Shown in pieces: positions 6,512 to 10,898 of a stretch of 10,898 nt of DNA. Position numbers and translations under genes: made by a program. The first letter of the stretch is position 1, and each line of letters starts with the position of its first letter. Under the pieces are notes generated by a model, which saw nothing but the letters and a program-made list of their open reading frames with translations, searched no databases and had not been told where the DNA came from. This DNA comes from Dehalococcoidia bacterium (GTDB taxonomy: Bacteria > Chloroflexota > Dehalococcoidia > Tepidiformales > Tepidiformaceae), in assembly GCA_023228745.1 (NCBI GenBank), contig JALOAP010000065.1, forward strand, positions 1 through 10,898, written 5' to 3'.

Positions 6512-7293
6512 CCCTCAATCTCACACTCAAGGTCTGGCGGCAGACGGATCCCGGCACCCCGGGCGACTTCGAGACCTACAAGATCGACGGCATCAACGAA
6601 GACGCGTCCTTCCTCGAGATGCTCGACATTCTCAACGAACGCCTCATCGAAGCGGATAAGGAACCGGTGGCGTTCGACCACGACTGCCGCGAGGGCATCT
6701 GTGGCGCCTGTGGCGTTGTTATCAACGGGACACCCCATGGTCCGGTTCGTGGCGTAACCACCTGCCAGCTCCACATGCGGAACTTCGAGGACGGCGACAC
6801 GATTGTCGTGGAGCCGTGGCGCGCCCGGGCCTTCCCGATCATCAAGGACCTGGTGGTGGACCGGAGCTCGCTCGATCGCATCATCCAGGCTGGCGGCTAC
6901 ATCACGGCGCCGACAGGGGGCGCGCGTGATGCGAACCTGACGCTCGTACCGAAGTCCGTTGCCGACCAGGCGATGGATGCCGCGGCCTGCATCGGCTGCG
7001 GCGCCTGCGTGGCGGCCTGCCCGAACAGCGCCGCGCAACTGTTCACCTCGGCGAAGGTTTCGCACCTGAACTTGCTGCCGCAGGGCCAGCCGGAGCGCTG
7101 GGCGCGGACTGTGGCCATGGTCGACCGCATGGAAGACCAGTTCGGAAGCTGCACCAACTATCGCGAATGCGAGGCCGTCTGCCCCGCCGGTATCAGCGTC
7201 GACTTCATCGCGAAGATGAACCGCGACTACCTGAAGGCGAAGTTCAAGGACCGGCGCTCGCTGGTCCGCCAGGCGGACGTCTCCGACGAGTAA
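6508..7293 (+). CDS. sdhB: Succinate dehydrogenase iron-sulfur subunit
   Basis: A 261-residue electron-transfer subunit. The N-terminal plant-ferredoxin domain binds the [2Fe-2S] cluster through Cys60, Cys65, Cys68 and Cys86 ('CREGICGACG' then 'TTCQLHM'). The C-terminal domain has the seven further cysteines expected for the [4Fe-4S] and [3Fe-4S] clusters: Cys161, 164, 167 and 171 in 'CIGCGACVAACP', and Cys215, 221 and 225 in 'CTNYRECEAVCP'. Electrons pass from FAD in SdhA through these clusters to the quinone site at SdhC. The start is the GTG at 6508, which overlaps the sdhA stop as GTGA. An open frame extends upstream inside sdhA, but it lacks homology and is not part of this gene. It is the last gene of the operon; a strong hairpin follows the stop by nine bases. 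Confidence 0.96.
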   Translation: MTLNLTLKVWRQTDPGTPGDFETYKIDGINEDASFLEMLDILNERLIEADKEPVAFDHDCREGICGACGVVINGTPHGPVRGVTTCQLHMRNFEDGDTIVVEPWRARAFPIIKDLVVDRSSLDRIIQAGGYITAPTGGARDANLTLVPKSVADQAMDAAACIGCGACVAACPNSAAQLFTSAKVSHLNLLPQGQPERWARTVAMVDRMEDQFGSCTNYRECEAVCPAGISVDFIAKMNRDYLKAKFKDRRSLVRQADVSDE

Positions 7294-7302
7294 TCAACCA
7301 GA

Positions 7303-7327
7303 AGGGGGTGGCCAATGGCCACCCCCT
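7303..7327. terminator. Bidirectional intrinsic terminator hairpin
   Basis: An 11-base-pair perfect stem (AGGGGGTGGCC, 7303-7313, against GGCCACCCCCT, 7317-7327) with a three-base AAT loop lies between the convergent sdhB and SDR genes. The plus strand continues with CCTTCCTCC, and the minus strand with TCTGGTTGATT, so neither has a long U tract. The position nine bases after sdhB and 32 bases from the SDR stop supports termination in both directions. Confidence 0.8.
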
Positions 7328-7359
7328 CCTTCCTCCGTGTGATTTGTGGGCGCTCCGCC

Positions 7360-8121
7360 TTAGCGCGGGGCCATGCGAATCCCGCCATCCAGCCGGATGG
7401 TTTCGCCATTCAGCATCGGATTCTCGACGATGTGGACGGCCAGGCTCGCGTATTCCTCCGGACGGCCAAGGCGCTGCGGGAACGGCACGCTGGCTCCGAG
7501 CGACTTCTGCACTTCCTCCGGGAGGCCCATGAGCATCGGCGTAAGGAAAAGCCCCGGGGCGATGGTGTTGCAGCGGATGCCATCACGCGCGAGGTCGCGG
7601 GCGATGGGGAGTGTCATCCCCACCACGCCGCCCTTCGACGCAGAATAGGCCGCCTGGCCGATCTGGCCCTCGAACGCCGCCACCGAGGCGGTATTGATGC
7701 AGACGCCCCGCTCGCCATCGGCTGTCGGATCGTTGCGGAACATACGTGCTGCGGCCAGCCGGGTGACATTGAATGTCCCGATGAGGTTCACTTCGATGAC
7801 GCGCCGGAAGGCCGCGAGATCGTGCACGGAGCCATCGCGGGACGCCGTCTTGGTAGCGATGCCGATCCCCGCGCAGTTGACGACGACGTGGATACCGCCG
7901 AACGCCTCCACCGCGCGGTCGAGGGCAGGGGCAACCTGTTCTTCGTTCGCAACATCGGCCTGGGCAAAGAAGCTCCCGTTCCCGAGCGACTGCGCAACCT
8001 CCTCGCCCTTGAGGTCGAGTACCAGTACCTTCGCGCCCTTCGCGGCGAAAGCGCGTGCCGTGGCTTCGCCCAGGCCCGAACCTCCGCCCGTGACGACGAC
8101 GCCGATTCCGTTGATGTCCAT
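7360..8121 (-). CDS. 3-hydroxyacyl-CoA dehydrogenase, SDR family (type II, HSD17B10-like)
   Basis: A 253-residue short-chain dehydrogenase with a full set of motifs: the cofactor loop 'TGGGSGLG' (11-18), Asp36 at the end of the second strand, which favours NAD over NADP, 'NCAG' (82-85), Asn112, Ser146 and the catalytic Tyr159-xxx-Lys163. Long stretches such as 'NTASVAAFEGQIGQAAYSAS' (143-162), 'GMTLPIARDLA' and the C-terminal 'NGETIRLDGGIRM' match, from memory, the mitochondrial type II 3-hydroxyacyl-CoA dehydrogenase (HSD17B10) closely, and set it apart from generic SDRs. The expected reaction is oxidation of L-3-hydroxyacyl-CoA to 3-ketoacyl-CoA in fatty-acid or branched-chain amino-acid breakdown, in the cytoplasm. 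The start ATG (8121) has an AGGAG ribosome site seven bases upstream. It is monocistronic, divergent from the hydrolase gene and convergent with sdhB. The exact substrate chain length is unknown. Confidence 0.9.
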   Translation of the reverse strand: MDINGIGVVVTGGGSGLGEATARAFAAKGAKVLVLDLKGEEVAQSLGNGSFFAQADVANEEQVAPALDRAVEAFGGIHVVVNCAGIGIATKTASRDGSVHDLAAFRRVIEVNLIGTFNVTRLAAARMFRNDPTADGERGVCINTASVAAFEGQIGQAAYSASKGGVVGMTLPIARDLARDGIRCNTIAPGLFLTPMLMGLPEEVQKSLGASVPFPQRLGRPEEYASLAVHIVENPMLNGETIRLDGGIRMAPR

Positions 8122-8190
8122 TCAGGTGCTCCTGTGAGTTATCGTGATCGCGTTCTACCACGCTTGCGCTTCAGCGGCACGGGGAAGCAG

Positions 8191-8814
8191 ATGGACGACC
8201 TGGAGTTCCTTTCCGATGGCCCGTACGACGGACCAGGCACGGTGGTGCTCGGCCATGGGGCGGGCGCGCCGATGGACAGCCCGTTCATGGCACACATCGC
8301 ATCGGCGCTCGCGACCCACGGGCTCCGCGTGGTGCGGTTCGAGTTCCCGTACATGCAAGCACGGCGAACAACCGGCCAGCGAAAGCCACCCGACCGCGAA
8401 CCGGTCCTGCTGGAGATGTGGCGCAGAGTGGTCGACCAACTCGGTGGGGGCGAACGGCTGGTAATCGGAGGCAAGTCGATGGGCGGAAGAATGGCGAGTA
8501 TGGTCGCGGACGAGGTGAACGCACGGGGCCTGGTGTGCCTCGGCTACCCATTCCACGCGCCCGGCCGGCCAGAGAAGCCAAGGGTCGCCCACCTGCTCGA
8601 GCTGCGGACGCCGGCGCTCATCGTCCAGGGGACCCGTGACCCGTTCGGCTCCCCGGACGAAGTCGCGGGCTACGGGCTGCCGAACCGGATCCGTGTCCAC
8701 TGGATCGAAGATGGCGACCACGATTTCAAGCCACGAAAAGCTTCTGGGCGCACTCAGCAACAGAACTGGGACGAGGCAGCGGAACAGGTGGCGACTTTCG
8801 TTGCGACGCTCTAG
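8191..8814 (+). CDS. Alpha/beta hydrolase, TEX30/KANL3-like family
   Basis: A 207-residue alpha/beta hydrolase. The oxyanion-hole segment 'GHGAGAPMDSPFM' (21-33), the nucleophile elbow 'GGKSMGGRMAS' with Ser96, Asp150 in 'GTRDPFG' and His177 in 'DGDHDF' form a complete catalytic triad. This motif set is typical of the small bacterial relatives of TEX30/KANL3 (COG3571 type). They are cytoplasmic, have no lid domain, and their substrates are generally not known. ATG 8191 is preferred because conserved sequence begins there and GGGGAAG (8181-8187) lies upstream. An in-frame GTG at 8134 would add 19 residues without homology. The frame stays open leftward to 7315, but that part is antisense to the SDR gene and is a high-GC artefact. 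The stop TAG lies inside the CTAG that also holds the stop of the convergent DinB gene. Confidence 0.85.
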   Translation: MDDLEFLSDGPYDGPGTVVLGHGAGAPMDSPFMAHIASALATHGLRVVRFEFPYMQARRTTGQRKPPDREPVLLEMWRRVVDQLGGGERLVIGGKSMGGRMASMVADEVNARGLVCLGYPFHAPGRPEKPRVAHLLELRTPALIVQGTRDPFGSPDEVAGYGLPNRIRVHWIEDGDHDFKPRKASGRTQQQNWDEAAEQVATFVATL

Positions 8815-9311
8815 CTGAGGCCGCAGAGGTCGAGGGGCTCGCCGGGTGCCGGGCAACCCCCGGCCGTCCAGACGATGTAATCAAGCTCGCCGGTAGAAAT
8901 CCCCGCGCGCGCAAGCTCCCAGGCGAGCTCCGCCCGGTGCTGACTCGAATGCGAGAGCACCTGAGCGACCAGCACGGACCTGGGGAATGATCGCCTCCAC
9001 CATGGGACGAACAGCTCACCGGTGAGCGCCGCCTCGTCGAGGGGCTCGACTGCCGGGACAAACGCCGCCCCGGTCTCATCGCTATAGCGGAGCAAGCCCT
9101 CCAGGTCGCGAGGTGCCTCCGGCTCGACCATGTTTTCGCGCAGGAGGTCGAGAAAACCCCGCTCGACGAGCGCCAGGTGATGGGCGCGTTCGAGGAGTTG
9201 GTCGCCGTCGTAGCAAGCCCGTTCGAGCACCTCGGGGCGGTGACGGAAAGCAGCGAGGACGGTGTGATTGGCCCAACCATTGTGCCGAACCTGGTCAACG
9301 AGGATGTTCAC
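8811..9311 (-). CDS. DinB-family protein
   Basis: A 166-residue four-helix-bundle protein of the DinB/YfiT superfamily. The N-terminal 'NGWANHTVLAA' (residues 11-21) is the usual first helix ('W.N...L'). Candidate metal-binding histidines are His44 or His45 in 'RAHHLALVE', and His121 and His125 in 'LSHSSQHRAEL', in the family's H-x3-H arrangement near the last helix. Members include metal-dependent thiol S-transferases (bacillithiol or mycothiol dependent) and many uncharacterised proteins, so the reaction is unknown. The start is GTG 9311 with a strong AGGAGG ribosome site (9323-9318) six bases upstream. It lies 95 bases downstream of the unknown gene 9407-9796 on the same strand, possibly in the same transcript, although a TATGGT -10-like hexamer (9349-9344) may give it its own promoter. 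Its 3' end overlaps that of the convergent hydrolase by four bases. Confidence 0.85.
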   Translation of the reverse strand: MNILVDQVRHNGWANHTVLAAFRHRPEVLERACYDGDQLLERAHHLALVERGFLDLLRENMVEPEAPRDLEGLLRYSDETGAAFVPAVEPLDEAALTGELFVPWWRRSFPRSVLVAQVLSHSSQHRAELAWELARAGISTGELDYIVWTAGGCPAPGEPLDLCGLS

Positions 9312-9406
9312 CGAGTTCCTCCTGTCACGAAACGCGACGGCTCACCATAGCCGAGCGAGCGCCGGGGTGCACAGATGGCGTTTCGGCGGCAGAGACCCGC
9401 AGGCTC

Positions 9407-9796
9407 TTACTCCGCAGTGAGCCGCGTGTCTCGTTCGCCCTCACCCCGCGCCAACTCAGAGACGCGGTGGGAGAGACGCGCCGACCCGTTGACCAATGGC
9501 CCGAATTTCCACGCCACCGCTTCTTCGAACACCTCCGCGGTCGCACGGGGGACAGAACCCTCGCTCGCCATGATCCAGGAGCCGGCGAGCAGGCGCAGAT
9601 GGTAGACCGCGGCGCCCCGGTAGAGTCCACCATCGAGCCGCTCCACGAGGTCTGGCTCTTCGCGGGCGACGGTCTCGGCGAGTGCCTGTGCTGGCCGGGC
9701 GACGAACGGGTCGAGGTCCACAACGCGGCCGAACGAGGTCATGAGCCGGCCATAGAGTTGTTCGTCTATCCGCGGTTTTCGTCGAAAGAGCCCCAT
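9407..9796 (-). CDS. Hypothetical protein (129 residues)
   Basis: I do not recognise this protein. Several points support it as a real gene. Its codons have the strong third-position G/C preference seen in the neighbouring genes. It has a start ATG (9796) with GGGGAGG (9806-9800) just upstream and a good -10 hexamer TAAGAT (9829-9824). The overlapping plus-strand frame is proline- and arginine-rich and unlike a protein. The basic start 'MGLFRRKPR' is followed by a predicted all-helical protein: helices at about 10-26, 33-47, 58-80 (with 'YHLRLLAGSWIMA') and 84-98. There is no signal peptide, clear membrane segment or cysteine. It is divergent from mobA, with 54 bases between the two starts, and upstream of the DinB gene on the same strand. 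A soluble cytoplasmic protein is likely; no function can be assigned. Confidence 0.65.
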   Translation of the reverse strand: MGLFRRKPRIDEQLYGRLMTSFGRVVDLDPFVARPAQALAETVAREEPDLVERLDGGLYRGAAVYHLRLLAGSWIMASEGSVPRATAEVFEEAVAWKFGPLVNGSARLSHRVSELARGEGERDTRLTAE

Positions 9797-9823
9797 GGAC
9801 CTCCCCTACAGATGCCACGGATC

Positions 9824-9829
9824 ATCTTA
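9824..9829 (-). promoter_or_regulatory. -10 element (TAAGAT on the minus strand) for the gene at 9796
   Basis: Read on the minus strand, TAAGAT matches the -10 consensus at five of six positions. Transcription would start near 9817, giving a leader of about 20 bases that includes the GGGGAGG ribosome site. No convincing -35 is seen. It stands back to back with the mobA -10 at 9839-9844. Confidence 0.5.
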
Positions 9830-9838
9830 CAACTGGGT

Positions 9839-9844
9839 TAGGAT
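9839..9844 (+). promoter_or_regulatory. -10 element (TAGGAT) for a leaderless mobA start at 9851
   Basis: TAGGAT fits the -10 consensus at four of six bases, including T1, A2 and T6. It ends six bases before GTG 9851. There is no ribosome site between it and the start codon. An alternative GTG at 9845 directly abuts the hexamer and would lie upstream of the transcription start. Confidence 0.5.
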
Positions 9845-9850
9845 GTGGCC

Positions 9851-10513
9851 GTGAAAGCGCAGGAGACCAGGCGCCCGGTAACCGGACTCATCCTCGCGGG
9901 GGGGAAGAGCCGCCGGTTCGGCTCGGATAAGGCGTGGGCGGAGTTCCACGGCCGGACCCTGCTGCAGTGGGTGGCAGATGGGGTCGCGGCTGCCTGTTCG
10001 GAGGTCCTGATCGTCCACGCTGCCGGCCAGTTGCTCCCGCCGATCCAGGTCCCGGTGCCCGTCCGTTGCGTGCAGGACGAGTTCGAGGAGATGGGCCCGC
10101 TGGCGGGGCTGATCACAGGGTTTCCGCACATCCAACATGAATACTGTGTCTCCGCCTCCGTGGACGTCCCGTTGCTCCAGCCGGGAGTGGTCCGGCGGAT
10201 CGCGGAGCGGGCAGTTGGCCACGACGTCGCCGTGCCGTACGTCGGCGGATTTCGGCAGCCACTCATCGCTGGATACCGGCCTGCGACCTGCCTGGCACCG
10301 TTTCGCCGCAGCCTCCTGGGGGGCGATCGCCGAATCCTTGCTGCCTATGCGGGCCTCAACGTGACTGAGGTGACCGAAGACGATCTGCTAGACATGGATC
10401 GCGACCTGCGCAGCTTCAAGAACGCGAACCGCCCGGATGCGCTGCAGGAGCTTTCCGGCATCCTCTGTGGGACGCCCGTAGAGGGCGAAAACAGCTCGCT
10501 CGACCGCGTGTAG
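9851..10513 (+). CDS. mobA: Molybdenum cofactor guanylyltransferase (MobA-like)
   Basis: A 220-residue nucleotidyltransferase. The N-terminal signature 'LAGGKSRRFGSDKA' (15-28), with Lys27, is the GTP-binding motif of MobA-type enzymes. 'MGPLAGLITGF' (81-91) and 'SVDVPLL' (103-109, Asp105 being the expected Mg2+ ligand) follow in the right order. The C-terminal 'FKNANRPDAL' corresponds to the family's 'NINTPEDL' element. MobA joins GMP to molybdopterin to form the bis-MGD precursor used by molybdoenzymes of the DMSO reductase family. The length is normal. It is divergent from an unknown gene and has no other Moco genes in this window, so a related NTP transferase, such as a MobA-like enzyme for another cofactor, cannot be excluded. 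The last 25 or so residues are not conserved. Start GTG 9851 is chosen over GTG 9845 because of the -10 spacing. Confidence 0.85.
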   Translation: MKAQETRRPVTGLILAGGKSRRFGSDKAWAEFHGRTLLQWVADGVAAACSEVLIVHAAGQLLPPIQVPVPVRCVQDEFEEMGPLAGLITGFPHIQHEYCVSASVDVPLLQPGVVRRIAERAVGHDVAVPYVGGFRQPLIAGYRPATCLAPFRRSLLGGDRRILAAYAGLNVTEVTEDDLLDMDRDLRSFKNANRPDALQELSGILCGTPVEGENSSLDRV

Positions 10514-10552
10514 TGGCCGTTTCGGCGGTCTTGGACCAGCAGTGCGGGCTGG

Positions 10553-10580
10553 TTGACATGCCTTATCCGCTCCCTATGAT
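10553..10580 (+). promoter_or_regulatory. Consensus sigma-70 promoter for the last gene
   Basis: A perfect -35 TTGACA (10553-10558), a 16-base spacer and TATGAT (10575-10580, five of six) make this the strongest promoter in the window. Transcription would start near 10587, leaving a leader of about 135 bases before GTG 10722. Confidence 0.75.
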
Positions 10581-10679
10581 CGGTTCGAGTGCGGGTGGGT
10601 CATTCGCGTTTGCCGCCGCACACATTACGAACCGGGCGATGGATGGGCTCCGGTAGAGTACGGACCCCCCAGCTCGCCC
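10581..10679 (+). other. Inverted repeats in the leader of the last gene
   Basis: Two nested structures can be drawn by eye. In the first, CGGTTCG (10581-10587) pairs with CGAACCG (10628-10634), and inside it GTGCGG (10589-10594) pairs with CCGCAC (10616-10621). The second has GGGCGA (10634-10639) against TCGCCC (10674-10679), TGGG (10644-10647) against CCCA (10668-10671) and TCCG (10649-10652) against CGGA (10661-10664). The outer arm of the first overlaps the expected transcription start, so it could be an operator in DNA and not an RNA stem. No known riboswitch class is recognised. Confidence 0.4.
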
Positions 10680-10721
10680 TGTTCCCGCGGCCGCCAGGAG
10701 GTGGCTGGGGAGGGGGTACTT

Positions 10722-10898
10722 GTGACGACGCTCGAACGGCCGCGAACACTCGGTGAACTGAAGGCTTCCGGATACCAGGTCCTGCCAGTCCGCGAAGAGA
10801 TGCGGCGCAACTTGATCGCAAAGATCCGGAACAACGAGCCACTGTTCCCCGGTGTGTTCGGCTACGAAGAGACGGTCATCCCACACATCGTGATTCCG
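10722..10898 (+). CDS. Magnesium-chelatase-like AAA ATPase, N-terminal part (3' partial)
   Basis: The first 59 codons of a gene that leaves the window on the right. After a short basic start, 'TLGELKASGYQVLPVREEMR' (9-28) and 'NLIAKIRNNEPLFPGVFGYE' (30-49) match, from memory, the N-terminal region of magnesium chelatase subunit I (ChlI/BchI-like) or MoxR-type ATPases of non-photosynthetic bacteria, just before the P-loop domain. The 'LFPGVFGYEETVIP' segment corresponds to the 'F..ivGqe' element that precedes Walker A. The P-loop itself lies beyond the edge, so ATPase activity is inferred. Such genes are often followed by a von Willebrand factor A gene. The start GTG 10722 has AGGGGGT (10711-10717) upstream; an in-frame GTG at 10701 is less well placed. 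Expression is probably driven by the consensus promoter at 10553-10580. Confidence 0.65.
   Translation, partial: MTTLERPRTLGELKASGYQVLPVREEMRRNLIAKIRNNEPLFPGVFGYEETVIPHIVIP

Noticed and set aside
7315..8190. Long plus-strand extension of the hydrolase frame across the SDR gene
   Set aside because: The extension is antisense to the SDR gene, which has a full motif set. Its first codons lie inside the terminator hairpin, and conserved hydrolase sequence starts only at 8191.
9113..9841. 242-codon plus-strand frame across the DinB and unknown genes
   Set aside because: The product is rich in Arg, Pro and Gly without motifs. The minus-strand genes have ribosome sites, recognisable family features (DinB) and better codon usage.
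10502..10530. GACCGC/GCGGTC inverted repeat around the mobA stop as a terminator
   Set aside because: The six-base arms are 17 bases apart, and the inner GCCG-TTT-CGGC stem has only four pairs. There is no T tract, so termination is not supported.
1..10898. Mobile elements, CRISPR arrays, tRNA or rRNA genes
   Set aside because: I saw no transposase or integrase, no regularly spaced direct repeats and no cloverleaf or rRNA signature. The genes are housekeeping-like with uniform codon usage.

Overview
This window is high-GC chromosomal DNA carrying housekeeping and metabolic genes. There are no insertion sequences, phage genes, CRISPR arrays, tRNAs or rRNAs. Three traits suggest a deep-branching, high-GC, respiring bacterium: a CAB-ordered succinate dehydrogenase with a single fused b558-type membrane anchor, several apparently leaderless starts, and the start of a magnesium-chelatase-like ATPase gene. 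Chloroflexota (Dehalococcoidia or Tepidiformia-like) is my best guess, but it is an inference and not proven by the sequence.

Layout. Positions 1-1317 hold a tight plus-strand operon: the 3' end of xseA, xseB directly abutting it, then a formyltransferase whose start overlaps the xseB end. Next come three plus-strand genes that each seem to have their own promoter: a small zinc-ribbon membrane protein (1383-1799), an MFS transporter (1885-3129) and a NUDIX hydrolase of the ADP-ribose pyrophosphatase type (3166-3711). The sdhC-sdhA-sdhB operon (3838-7293) encodes respiratory complex II and ends in a perfect hairpin at 7303-7327. That hairpin also faces the end of a minus-strand 3-hydroxyacyl-CoA dehydrogenase (SDR family, 7360-8121). 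Divergent from the SDR gene is an alpha/beta hydrolase of the TEX30/KANL3 type (8191-8814). It converges on a minus-strand DinB-family gene (8811-9311), and the two stop codons lie inside one CTAG. Upstream of dinB on the minus strand is an unrecognised 129-residue protein (9407-9796). It is divergent from a mobA-like molybdenum cofactor guanylyltransferase (9851-10513). After a consensus promoter and a GC-rich leader with inverted repeats, a magnesium-chelatase-like AAA ATPase begins at 10722 and runs out of the window.

How the genes fit together. The Sdh complex links the TCA cycle to the quinone pool. The SDR enzyme feeds acyl-CoA beta-oxidation, which also delivers electrons to that pool. 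MobA supplies the cofactor of molybdoenzymes. The other genes look like independent housekeeping functions: DNA repair, nucleotide sanitation, efflux and hydrolysis.

No clearly new multi-gene system is visible. The most interesting signals are regulatory. Four genes share the same -10-hexamer to start-codon spacing, a palindromic repeat sits in the MFS promoter region, two -10 elements stand back to back at 9824-9844, and the leader of the last gene can fold. The longest gene-free stretch is 10514-10721 (208 bases), so no gap exceeds 300 bases.
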